Below are positions 1-6,721 of a stretch of DNA of 6,744 nt, piece by piece (position 1 is the stretch's first letter; each line of letters opens with the position of its first letter). A model generated the notes under the pieces. The model ran no database searches, had not been told where the DNA came from, and saw nothing but the letters and a program-made list of their open reading frames with translations. Position numbers and translations under genes: made by a program. The DNA comes from JAVBUZ01 sp031554725 (GTDB lineage Bacteria > Bacillota > Clostridia > Lachnospirales > Lachnospiraceae), in assembly GCA_031554725.1 (NCBI GenBank), contig JAVBUZ010000196.1:1-6744 (forward strand). Reading direction: 5' to 3'.

Positions 1-1
1 A

Positions 2-937
2 GAATATATGGAAAGTTATAATCCAGAGTATGTCTTGATTTTATCAGGAGATCATATATACAAAATGGATTATGAAGTAATGCTTGACTTCCACAAAGCC
101 AATAATGCAGATGTTACCATTGCAGTTATGCCAGTTCCGATGGAAGAGGCTAGTCGTTTCGGCGTTGTAATTGCAGACGAAGAGGGCAAAATCTTAGACT
201 TTGAAGAAAAACCAGAAAATCCTAGAAGTAACCTAGCTTCTATGGGTATTTACATTTTTAACTGGAAGACATTAAAAGAATCATTAGTAGCCATGGCTGA
301 ACAACCAGCACTTGACTTTGGAAAGCATGTCATACCATATTGTCATCAAAAAGGACAACCATTATATACTTACGAGTTTAATGGATATTGGAAGGATGTA
401 GGAACGCTCAGTTCATATTGGGAAGCAAATATGGAGCTGATCGATATTGTTCCAGAATTTAATCTATATGAAGAATACTGGAAGATATATACCAAGAGTG
501 AAATTTTACCACCTCAGTTTATTTCAGCAGATAGTGTTATTGAAAGAAGTATTATTGGGGAAGGCTCTACCATTTATGGAGAGGTATACAACTCAGTTAT
601 AGGCTGTGGTGTAACGATTGGTAAGGGGACCGTAGTTAGAGACTCTATTATCATGAACCGCACAGAAATAGGTGAGGAATGTGAAGTAAATAAAGGAATC
701 ATTGCAGAAAATGTAGTAATTGAGGACAAGGCTAAATTGGGAATTGGCGAAGAGGCAGACAATGAAACCGCTCCTCATATCTACAATAGTGGACTTGTAA
801 CAATCGGAGAAAAATCAGTAGTTCCAGCCGGAGTAACCATTGGAAAGAATACGGTTGTTTCAGGTGTTACGACAAAAGAGGATTACGAAAATTCCAGCCT
901 CGCAAGCGGAAAATCTTTAGTTAAGGCAGGTGAATAA
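2..937 (+). CDS. glgC: Glucose-1-phosphate adenylyltransferase (ADP-glucose pyrophosphorylase), catalytic subunit, 5'-truncated by window edge
   Basis: GlgC makes ADP-glucose and pyrophosphate from ATP and glucose-1-phosphate, the committed step of bacterial glycogen synthesis in the cytosol. The frame is open to the window edge, so the Met at position 8 is internal. Roughly 110 N-terminal residues, including the nucleotide-binding glycine loop, lie outside, judging from usual family length. Counting from that Met, the sugar-nucleotide transferase fold shows SGDHIYKMDY (13-22, with D15 matching the catalytic Asp), FEEKP (K68, the glucose-1-phosphate lysine) and YWKDVGT (D130, matching the second metal ligand). 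From about residue 172 hexapeptide repeats such as VIERSIIGEG form the left-handed beta-helix used for oligomerisation and allosteric control. All visible catalytic residues are intact. The TAA stop is 2 bases before glgD, so the two are surely co-transcribed, consistent with a GlgC-GlgD hetero-oligomer. Confidence 0.96.
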   Translation, partial: EYMESYNPEYVLILSGDHIYKMDYEVMLDFHKANNADVTIAVMPVPMEEASRFGVVIADEEGKILDFEEKPENPRSNLASMGIYIFNWKTLKESLVAMAEQPALDFGKHVIPYCHQKGQPLYTYEFNGYWKDVGTLSSYWEANMELIDIVPEFNLYEEYWKIYTKSEILPPQFISADSVIERSIIGEGSTIYGEVYNSVIGCGVTIGKGTVVRDSIIMNRTEIGEECEVNKGIIAENVVIEDKAKLGIGEEADNETAPHIYNSGLVTIGEKSVVPAGVTIGKNTVVSGVTTKEDYENSSLASGKSLVKAGE

Positions 938-939
938 GA

Positions 940-2058
940 GTGAGAGCAATTGGAATCGTTTTAGCAGGTGGTAATAATCATCGCATGAAAGAACTATCAC
1001 AGAAACGTGCAATTTGTGCGATGCCAGTAGCAGGTAGCTATCGCAGCATAGACTTTGTATTAAGTAATATGTCTAATTCACGCGTACAAAAGGTTGCAGT
1101 ATTTACACAGTACAATGCTAGAAGTCTTAATGAACACTTAAGTTCATCGAAATGGTGGGATTTTGGACGTAAACAAGGCGGACTTTTTGTATTTACACCA
1201 GCAGTTACTGCAGAAAATACAAATTGGTATCGTGGCACAGCAGATGCTATCTATCAAAACCTATCATTTTTAAAAAACTCTCATGAGCCATATGTTGTAA
1301 TTGCATCTGGTGATGGCGTTTATAAAATGGACTTTAATAAGGTGTTAGAGTACCACATACAGAAAAAAGCAGATATAACAGTAGTTTGCAAGGATGTGAG
1401 TATGGATAGCGGAGTGGAACGTTATGGAACCATTCGTATGAACGAAGAAAGTAGAATAGAAGAATTTGAAGAAAAACCATTAGTTGCAAGAAGCAGTACG
1501 ATATCTTGTGGAATTTATGTTATCCGTAGAAGACAGCTTATCGAAATGATTGAACGCTGTGCGGAAGAGGATAGATATGATTTCGTAAAAGATATTCTAA
1601 TTCGTTATAAAGATGTAAAAAGAATTTATGGATATAAGACCAACGAATATTGGAAGAATATTGCTTCTGTAGATGACTATTTCCATGCAAACATGGACTT
1701 CTTAAAGCCAGAAGTAAGAGACTATTTCTTCAAACAATATCCAGATATTTACTCTAAGGTGGATGATTTACCACCTGCAAAATATAATGTTGGGGCACAG
1801 ATTAAAAACAGTCTTATTTCTAGTGGATGTATTATTAATGGAACAGTAGAAAATTCTGTTGTATTTAAGAAAAGCTATATTGGGAATAATTGCACTATCA
1901 AAAATTCTATCATTTTAAATGATGTTTATATAGGTGATAATACCTACATTGAAAATTGTATTGTTGAGAGTAGAGATACGATACGCGCGAACTCTTATCA
2001 TTATGGTGAAAATGACATTAAAATAGTGGTAGAACGAAATGAAAGATATGTGATTTAA
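940..2058 (+). CDS. glgD: GlgD, non-catalytic/regulatory-type ADP-glucose pyrophosphorylase subunit
   Basis: This 372-residue paralogue of GlgC has an N-terminal nucleotidyltransferase-like domain (about 1-265) and a C-terminal left-handed beta-helix (about 285-350, repeats such as NSVVFKKSYIGNNCTIKNS). In Bacillota GlgD pairs with GlgC and modulates its activity, with little activity alone. The sequence agrees: the glycine-rich ATP loop reads LAGGNNHRM (8-16) instead of GGxGxRL, the RAKPA segment is RAICA (23-27), SGDHIY is SGDGVY (D125 kept, His lost), and the metal-binding WxD is WKN (N240). The lysine of EFEEKP (K179) remains. The GTG start at 940 is chosen because it begins the conserved MRAIGIVLAGG strand and has AAGGCAGG (923-930), inside the end of glgC, as its Shine-Dalgarno. 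Tandem TAA stops end it at 2056-2061. Identity is firm; loss of catalysis is inferred. Confidence 0.95.
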   Translation: MRAIGIVLAGGNNHRMKELSQKRAICAMPVAGSYRSIDFVLSNMSNSRVQKVAVFTQYNARSLNEHLSSSKWWDFGRKQGGLFVFTPAVTAENTNWYRGTADAIYQNLSFLKNSHEPYVVIASGDGVYKMDFNKVLEYHIQKKADITVVCKDVSMDSGVERYGTIRMNEESRIEEFEEKPLVARSSTISCGIYVIRRRQLIEMIERCAEEDRYDFVKDILIRYKDVKRIYGYKTNEYWKNIASVDDYFHANMDFLKPEVRDYFFKQYPDIYSKVDDLPPAKYNVGAQIKNSLISSGCIINGTVENSVVFKKSYIGNNCTIKNSIILNDVYIGDNTYIENCIVESRDTIRANSYHYGENDIKIVVERNERYVI

Positions 2059-2073
2059 TAAGCAAGATCTGAC

Positions 2074-2082
2074 AGAAGGGGG
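2074..2082 (+). promoter_or_regulatory. Strong ribosome binding site of spoVG
   Basis: AGAAGGGGG lies 7 bases before the spoVG ATG at 2090. It is the most extended purine-rich Shine-Dalgarno in the window and fixes the spoVG start. It suggests SpoVG is translated efficiently even when made from the long glg transcript. Confidence 0.8.
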
Positions 2083-2089
2083 CACACAA

Positions 2090-2368
2090 ATGCAAATTAC
2101 AGATGTTCGTGTTCGCAAGATCACGAAAGAAGGCAAGATGAAAGCAATTGTATCCATTACTATTGATGATGAGTTTGTTGTTCATGACATCAAGGTGATA
2201 GAGGGAGAAAAAGGATTATTTATTGCGATGCCTAGTAAGAAGGCAACCGATGGCGAGTATAGGGACATTGCTCATCCAATTAATTCCTCTACAAGAGATT
2301 CCATTCAAAAAATTGTACTGGGTGCATATGAGCAGGCACTATTGGAACCAGACGAAGCAGAAAACTAA
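2090..2368 (+). CDS. spoVG: SpoVG, small RNA/DNA-binding regulator (septation protein SpoVG)
   Basis: This 92-residue protein matches SpoVG along its whole length. The signatures are MQITDVRVRK (1-10), DEFVVHDIKVIEG (27-39), GLFIAMPSKK (42-51) and RDIAHPINSSTR (58-69), the last being the most conserved stretch of the family. The usual length is about 85-100 residues, so it is complete; the tail after about residue 82 is acidic and variable, as in relatives. In Bacillus SpoVG affects asymmetric septation and sporulation; in Listeria, Staphylococcus and Borrelia it binds RNA or DNA and affects virulence and cell-wall genes. Its function in this organism cannot be read from sequence. It sits 31 bases after glgD with no clear promoter between and a hairpin terminator 21 bases after its stop, so it probably ends the glg operon. 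A sigma-H-type promoter, as used in Bacillus, was not found. Confidence 0.95.
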   Translation: MQITDVRVRKITKEGKMKAIVSITIDDEFVVHDIKVIEGEKGLFIAMPSKKATDGEYRDIAHPINSSTRDSIQKIVLGAYEQALLEPDEAEN

Positions 2369-2389
2369 AAAAGGTATTTAAGTGATTAG

Positions 2390-2425
2390 AAAACGGACAT
2401 GATAATAAAACATCATGTCCGTTTT
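2390..2425 (+). terminator. Rho-independent-type terminator after spoVG (perfect 14-bp stem)
   Basis: Bases 2390-2403 (AAAACGGACATGAT) and 2412-2425 (ATCATGTCCGTTTT) are exact reverse complements around an 8-base loop, 2404-2411. The stem starts 21 bases after the spoVG stop. The only U-run is TTTT at the 3' foot, which can pair with the leading AAAA, so the unpaired U-tail is short and termination may be partial. Because both feet are A/T runs, the hairpin could also act on the other strand, though no gene points at it from downstream. It separates glgC-glgD-spoVG from pth-mfd. Confidence 0.82.
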
Positions 2426-2434
2426 AGATTAGGA

Positions 2435-2464
2435 TGGAAAATAGATGGAGAAGTGTGGTATACT
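2435..2464 (+). promoter_or_regulatory. Probable extended -10 promoter for pth-mfd
   Basis: TATACT at 2459-2464 matches five of six bases of the sigma-A -10 box and is preceded by TG one base upstream (2456-2457), the extended -10 arrangement. TGGAAA at 2435-2440 is a 4/6 match to the -35 box with an 18-base spacer. The predicted transcript start is near 2471, giving a leader of about 35 bases. Placement directly after the hairpin and before pth fits a new transcription unit. This is consensus matching only. Confidence 0.55.
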
Positions 2465-2483
2465 CAGCGATAGAAATAGCAAT

Positions 2484-2515
2484 AGGAGAAAGGCATGGTT
2501 TGCTCATGTATATAA
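2484..2515 (+). promoter_or_regulatory. Shine-Dalgarno plus possible six-codon leader mini-ORF overlapping the pth start
   Basis: AGGAG at 2484-2488 is spaced 6 bases from an ATG at 2495. That ATG opens a mini-ORF, M-V-C-S-C-I then TAA (2495-2515), out of frame with pth and overlapping its ATG at 2506. Relative to that pth ATG the AGGAG is 17 bases away, too far for a normal site; the nearer AAAGG (2489-2493) is 12 bases away. The in-frame TTG at 2500 would be 11 bases from AGGAG. Either pth starts at TTG, uses a loosely spaced site, or is translated after the mini-ORF. The layout is visible; translation of the mini-ORF is unproven. Confidence 0.3.
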
Positions 2516-3084
2516 TTGTAGGTTTGGGAAATCCCAAGAGAGAATATGAAAATACAAGACATAATATTGGATTTGACGTCATAGAAACAATAGCAAGGCA
2601 GGAAAATATTTCTGTTATTGAAAAAAAGCATAAAGCAATTATTGGAAAAGGAATGATTGGTGGTCAAAAGGTGATTTTGGCAAAGCCACAGACATATATG
2701 AACTTGAGTGGTGAAAGCGTAAGAGAACTAGTAGATTACTATAAGATAGATGAAACTACAGAGCTTATTGTGGTTGCAGATGACATTAGCTTAGATGTGG
2801 GACAGCTTCGTATTCGTAAGAAAGGAAGTGCAGGTGGCCATAATGGGTTAAAAAGTATTATTTCTCACTTGGGACATGAAAATTTTATCAGAATAAAAAT
2901 GGGTGTGGGAGAAAAGCCAAAGGGCTATGATTTAGCGGATTATGTTTTGGGTCATTTTACGCAGATGGAGCGTAAGGTTATGGATGAGGCAGCAGGGCAG
3001 GCGGCGGATGCATGTCGCTTGATGATGCAAGAAGATGCAGATGCGGCTATGAATAAATATAATCAAAAATCCACGTCGAAATGA
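2506..3084 (+). CDS. pth: Peptidyl-tRNA hydrolase
   Basis: Pth cleaves the ester bond of peptidyl-tRNAs that fall off the ribosome, freeing tRNA; it is normally essential. Starting at the ATG at 2506 gives 192 residues, the usual family length. Conserved residues are present: VGLGNP (5-10, N9), NTRHNIGFD (16-24, catalytic H19), KPQTYMNLSG (60-69, M65 and N66), the acidic ADD segment (D92, matching E. coli D93) and GSAGGHNGLKS (107-117, N113). The ISLDVG wording after it is, from memory, typical of clostridial members. An upstream in-frame ATG at 2434 would add 24 residues with no family resemblance and lies before the predicted promoter, so it was rejected; TTG at 2500 remains possible and would add two residues. 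mfd follows after 8 bases, with its Shine-Dalgarno overlapping the pth stop, so the two genes are probably translationally coupled. Confidence 0.95.
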   Translation: MYIIVGLGNPKREYENTRHNIGFDVIETIARQENISVIEKKHKAIIGKGMIGGQKVILAKPQTYMNLSGESVRELVDYYKIDETTELIVVADDISLDVGQLRIRKKGSAGGHNGLKSIISHLGHENFIRIKMGVGEKPKGYDLADYVLGHFTQMERKVMDEAAGQAADACRLMMQEDADAAMNKYNQKSTSK

Positions 3085-3086
3085 GG
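3083..3086 (+). promoter_or_regulatory. mfd ribosome binding site overlapping the pth stop codon
   Basis: GAGG at 3083-3086 shares two bases with the pth TGA stop (3082-3084) and lies 6 bases before the mfd ATG at 3093. This supports that start and suggests ribosomes finishing pth help initiate mfd. Confidence 0.65.
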
Positions 3087-3092
3087 TAATAT

Positions 3093-6000
3093 ATGCAGGC
3101 ATTACTGGCTCCATTAGCCGAGCTCGCGGAGTATGAGCAGATAAAAGAGTTGGTTTTTAAGAAAAAGGGAATTGCTGCCCTAAGTGGCTGTGTTGATTCT
3201 CAAAAGCTTCATATGATTTATGGACTAAGCGATGGCTTTCGATTTAAAGTCATCGTTACTTCTAGTGATTTGAAGGCAAAAGAAATCTATGAAGAATACA
3301 AATTTTATGATAGAAACGTTGTTCTTTATCCTGCCAAGGATTTGATTTTCTTTCAAGCAGATATTCACGGAAATAGACTTACCATGGAAAGGGTAAAAGC
3401 TCTTAGACGTTTGGCGGAAGAAAAGCCAATGACGGTTATTACTACCTTTTCGGCATTGATGACACCTCAGGTACAATGGAACGTAGAAAAAGATACTATT
3501 TATATAGATAAAAAAGTGGAAATTGAAGAAAGGAAATTGGCTAAGCAGCTTATTTCTATGGGATATGAGAAAAGCTATCAGGTAGAGGGACCGGGTCAAT
3601 TTTCCATTCGCGGAGGTATTATTGATATTTTTGACCTGACTGAGGAAAACCCTTATCGTATTGAGCTATGGGGAGGAGACGTAGAATCCATTCGAAGCTT
3701 TGATGTGCTGAGCCAGCGTTCTATAGAAAAACTTTCTTCCATAAGAATCTTTCCTGCTACAGAATTTGTTTTGGATGATGAAAAGCTCAAGACTGGTGTA
3801 GCAAAAATCAAAGAGGATGCCAAAAAGAGAGAAGCACAGCTTCGCGGGGAGTTTAAAACGGAAGAAGCGGCCAGATTAAAGAGTCAGATTGATAAATTAA
3901 GTGAAGAAATACTAGAGTTTCAAATGGTATCAAACATAGAAGGCTACATTCGCTACTTCTATGATAACGTGCAGAGTTTAACAGAAATCTTACAGAACAT
4001 AGCAGGGGATAGACTTTGCTTTTTCTTAGATGAGCCAGCTAGAATTAAGGAACATGCTCAGGCGGTAGAACAAGAATTTAGAGAGAGTATGAGCCACCGT
4101 GCAGAGAAAGGCTATATTTTACCTGGACAGATGAACTTGCTCTATAGCATGGAGGAAATTTCAGCACGCATGCAAAAGTCTCCAATTGTAACCATTGCTG
4201 CAATGGAGTTAAAGAATCCCCTTGTAAAGGCAGAACGTAGATTTGATATTCAAGCGAAAAGTATGTCCTCCTATAACAATAGCTTTGAGGCTTTGGTAAA
4301 AGACTTAAAACGTTATAAAAAAAATAATTATAGAGTGCTTCTGCTGTCTGGTTCTAGAACAAGAGCAAAACGTTTGGCAGAGGATTTGCGAGATCAAGAG
4401 CTATTTGCAGTATATTCAGAGGACCCTATGCGAGAAGTGCAAGAGGGTGAAATTTTAACCTATTATGGTCATGTGGAAAAAGGCTTTGAGTATCCGCTGC
4501 TTAAGTTTGTAGTAATAGCTGAAGGCGATATTTTTGGTGCTGAAAAGAAAAAAAAGAAGAAAAAGAAGCAATATGAAGGACAGAAAATAAAGGACTTTGC
4601 AGAACTAAAGGTTGGTGACTATGTTGTTCACGAAAATCACGGACTGGGTGTCTACAAAGGAATTGAAAAGGTTGAAGTAGAAAAGGTAGTTAAGGATTAT
4701 ATAAAAATTGAGTACCGAGATGGAGGCAATTTATATATTCTTGCCACTGGTTTAGATGTCATTCAAAAATATGCATCAGCTGATGCCAAAAAGCCCAAAT
4801 TAAATAAGCTTGGTAGTAAGGAATGGGAAAAGACAAAAACAAGAGTTCGTGGTGCTGTTGATGAGGTGGCAAAGGACTTGGTGGAGCTTTATGCCGTGCG
4901 TCAAGAGGCGGAAGGCTTCCAATATGGAAAGGATACCGTTTGGCAAAGGGAATTTGAAGAGATGTTTCCTTTTGAAGAAACAGAAGATCAGCTACAGGCC
5001 ATTGAAGATACAAAAGCAGATATGGAAAGTCGAAAAATTATGGATCGACTTATTTGCGGTGATGTAGGCTATGGAAAAACAGAGGTCGCAATTAGGACGG
5101 CATTTAAGGCCGTGCAAGAGGGAAAACAAGTGGTTTATCTAGTACCAACCACGATTTTAGCTCAGCAGCACTATAATACCTTTGTTCAGCGTATGAAGGA
5201 CTTTCCAGTACGTGTTGATTTGCTTTCTAGATTCCGTACAGCCGGGGAACAGAAAAAGACCATTGAGGACCTAAAAAAAGGTTTTGTTGATATTGTCATT
5301 GGAACCCATCGAGTTCTATCTAGCGATGTAATCTATAAGGACTTGGGCTTACTTATTATCGATGAGGAGCAGCGTTTTGGCGTAACTCACAAAGAAAAAA
5401 TCAAGAAATTAAAAGAGAATTTAGATGTTTTAACTCTAACTGCAACGCCGATTCCAAGAACCCTACATATGAGTTTAATTGGAATTAGAGATATGAGTGT
5501 CTTGGAAGAACCACCAAGTGACAGAATGCCTATTCAGACTTATGTAATGGAACATAATGAAGAAATGGTTAGAGAAGCGATTGTCAGAGAGCTTGCTAGA
5601 GATGGCCAGGTTTACTATGTGTATAATAGAGTAAACAATATTGCAGATGTTGCCGCCAGCATCCAGGCACTAGTGCCAGAGGCTGAGGTAGCATTTGCTC
5701 ACGGTCAGATGAATGAACATGAATTGGAACGTATTATGTTTGATTTTATTAGTGGCGAAATTGATGTTTTAGTGTCTACGACCATTATTGAAACAGGCCT
5801 TGATATTTCTAATGTAAATACCATTATTATTCATGACTCTGACAATATGGGTCTTTCTCAGCTTTATCAGCTAAGAGGCCGCGTTGGTCGTTCCAATCGT
5901 ACTGCTTATGCATTCCTTATGTACAAGCGCGATAAGATGCTTAAAGAAGTGGCAGAAAAGAGACTGGCAGCCATAAAGGAATTTACAGATTTGGGAAGTG

Positions 6001-6641
6001 GCTTCAAAATAGCCATGCGTGATTTGGAGATTCGTGGAGCGGGAAATCTGTTAGGACAAAGACAGCATGGTCATATGGAAGCAGTTGGATACGATTTGTA
6101 CTGCAAGATGCTTAACGAAGCAGTAAAAAGTCTAAAAGGTATTTCCACAATTACGGATTTTACTACTACAGTAGATTTAGATGTGGATGCATTTATTCCA
6201 GCAGAATATATTGTCAATGAAGTACAGAAGCTTGATATTTATAAGAGAATTGCGAGCATCGAAAATGTAAAAGAAAAAGATGATATGAAGGATGAGCTTT
6301 TAGATCGTTTTGGAACCATTCCAGAATCTGTTGATAACCTGCTTAGAATTGCTCTGATTCGCGTAGCTGCCCATAAGCTATTTATGACTGAGGTTAAGGG
6401 TAAGAATGAAAGAATTCAATTTACCTTTAGGGCAGATGCACAAATCAACCCAGTTAGGATTCCAGAATTAATAAAGGAATATAAGGATAGATTAAACTTT
6501 ACGGCATATGGAAATCCATTCTTTGGCTATAAGTATAAAAAGACAGGACTTGTAGAGAAAGATGCGCAGCTTTTGCTTGCGGATACGGAGATGCTATTAG
6601 ACAAGATGGCAAAATATTTGTTAGATGATTTGAATAAGTAA
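3093..6641 (+). CDS. mfd: Transcription-repair coupling factor Mfd
   Basis: Mfd is a cytosolic ATP-driven DNA translocase that pushes stalled RNA polymerase off damaged templates and recruits UvrA for nucleotide excision repair. The product is 1182 residues, full length for the family (about 1150-1180). In order: a UvrB-homology module (about 1-350, with GQFSIRGGIIDIFD near 168-181 and a degenerate ATP loop SGCVDSQK near 30); a central domain ending in a run of eight lysines (485-492); the CarD-like RNA-polymerase-interacting domain (499-560, LKVGDYVVHENHGLGVYKG); a helicase motor with Walker A GDVGYGKT (656-663), DEEQ (757-760), TATP (783-786) and RGRVGR (928-933); the TRG translocation motif around RDLEIRGAGNLLGQRQHG (976-993); and the C-terminal autoinhibitory domain from about 1030 (FIPAEYI at 1034). 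All motor residues look intact. The gene has tandem stops TAATAA and is followed by a terminator. No promoter of its own was seen. Confidence 0.97.
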   Translation: MQALLAPLAELAEYEQIKELVFKKKGIAALSGCVDSQKLHMIYGLSDGFRFKVIVTSSDLKAKEIYEEYKFYDRNVVLYPAKDLIFFQADIHGNRLTMERVKALRRLAEEKPMTVITTFSALMTPQVQWNVEKDTIYIDKKVEIEERKLAKQLISMGYEKSYQVEGPGQFSIRGGIIDIFDLTEENPYRIELWGGDVESIRSFDVLSQRSIEKLSSIRIFPATEFVLDDEKLKTGVAKIKEDAKKREAQLRGEFKTEEAARLKSQIDKLSEEILEFQMVSNIEGYIRYFYDNVQSLTEILQNIAGDRLCFFLDEPARIKEHAQAVEQEFRESMSHRAEKGYILPGQMNLLYSMEEISARMQKSPIVTIAAMELKNPLVKAERRFDIQAKSMSSYNNSFEALVKDLKRYKKNNYRVLLLSGSRTRAKRLAEDLRDQELFAVYSEDPMREVQEGEILTYYGHVEKGFEYPLLKFVVIAEGDIFGAEKKKKKKKKQYEGQKIKDFAELKVGDYVVHENHGLGVYKGIEKVEVEKVVKDYIKIEYRDGGNLYILATGLDVIQKYASADAKKPKLNKLGSKEWEKTKTRVRGAVDEVAKDLVELYAVRQEAEGFQYGKDTVWQREFEEMFPFEETEDQLQAIEDTKADMESRKIMDRLICGDVGYGKTEVAIRTAFKAVQEGKQVVYLVPTTILAQQHYNTFVQRMKDFPVRVDLLSRFRTAGEQKKTIEDLKKGFVDIVIGTHRVLSSDVIYKDLGLLIIDEEQRFGVTHKEKIKKLKENLDVLTLTATPIPRTLHMSLIGIRDMSVLEEPPSDRMPIQTYVMEHNEEMVREAIVRELARDGQVYYVYNRVNNIADVAASIQALVPEAEVAFAHGQMNEHELERIMFDFISGEIDVLVSTTIIETGLDISNVNTIIIHDSDNMGLSQLYQLRGRVGRSNRTAYAFLMYKRDKMLKEVAEKRLAAIKEFTDLGSGFKIAMRDLEIRGAGNLLGQRQHGHMEAVGYDLYCKMLNEAVKSLKGISTITDFTTTVDLDVDAFIPAEYIVNEVQKLDIYKRIASIENVKEKDDMKDELLDRFGTIPESVDNLLRIALIRVAAHKLFMTEVKGKNERIQFTFRADAQINPVRIPELIKEYKDRLNFTAYGNPFFGYKYKKTGLVEKDAQLLLADTEMLLDKMAKYLLDDLNK

Positions 6642-6670
6642 TAATGCACAAATAAAAGGAAGTAAATAAA

Positions 6671-6721
6671 GAAGAAGGGCGAGAATTGAGGGACTAGGGC
6701 TGTCGATTTTTGCCCTTTTTT
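6671..6721 (+). terminator. Rho-independent terminator after mfd
   Basis: Starting about 30 bases after the mfd stop, 6671-6689 pairs with 6703-6721. The core GGGC (6677-6680) pairs with GCCC (6712-6715); the upper stem continues through GAGAATTGA with three G-U pairs to a 13-base loop (6690-6702). The lower stem is A-rich sequence opposite the six-T run at 6716-6721, the expected U-tail. A second copy of AGGGC at 6696-6700 could pair with the same GCCCT to make a shorter 5-bp hairpin. The remaining bases to the window end show no gene. Confidence 0.78.

Noticed and set aside
8..10. ATG at position 8 as the true glgC start
   Set aside because: The frame is open upstream to the window edge and the protein would lack the N-terminal nucleotide-binding loop, so it is an internal methionine of a gene cut by the window.
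574..778. Two short minus-strand frames within glgC
   Set aside because: They are reverse readings of the beta-helix repeats, with no initiation signals or recognisable product.
521..934. Hexapeptide repeat DNA considered as a tandem repeat
   Set aside because: The periodicity is in the protein (left-handed beta-helix) and the underlying bases are not repeated closely enough to be a DNA repeat.
1995..2024. Possible promoter for spoVG within the end of glgD (TTATCA, 18 bases, TAAAAT)
   Set aside because: The -35 match is only 4/6 and such matches are frequent by chance in AT-rich DNA; no extended -10 and no sigma-H-like pair were found.
2434..2505. In-frame upstream ATG giving pth 24 extra N-terminal residues
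   Set aside because: The extension has no resemblance to Pth, lacks a ribosome binding site, begins in the terminator tail and precedes the predicted transcription start; conserved homology begins exactly at the Met at 2506.
3225..3599. 124-codon open frame on the minus strand inside mfd
   Set aside because: It lies wholly opposite a well-conserved coding stretch, its product is low-complexity and rich in F/I/S from reversed A-rich codons, and I see no ribosome binding site or family motif.
4759..5067. Overlapping open frames on both strands inside mfd (minus 4759-5013, plus 4810-5067)
   Set aside because: Both are alternative readings of the segment linking the polymerase-binding domain to the motor; their compositions look random and nothing supports translation.
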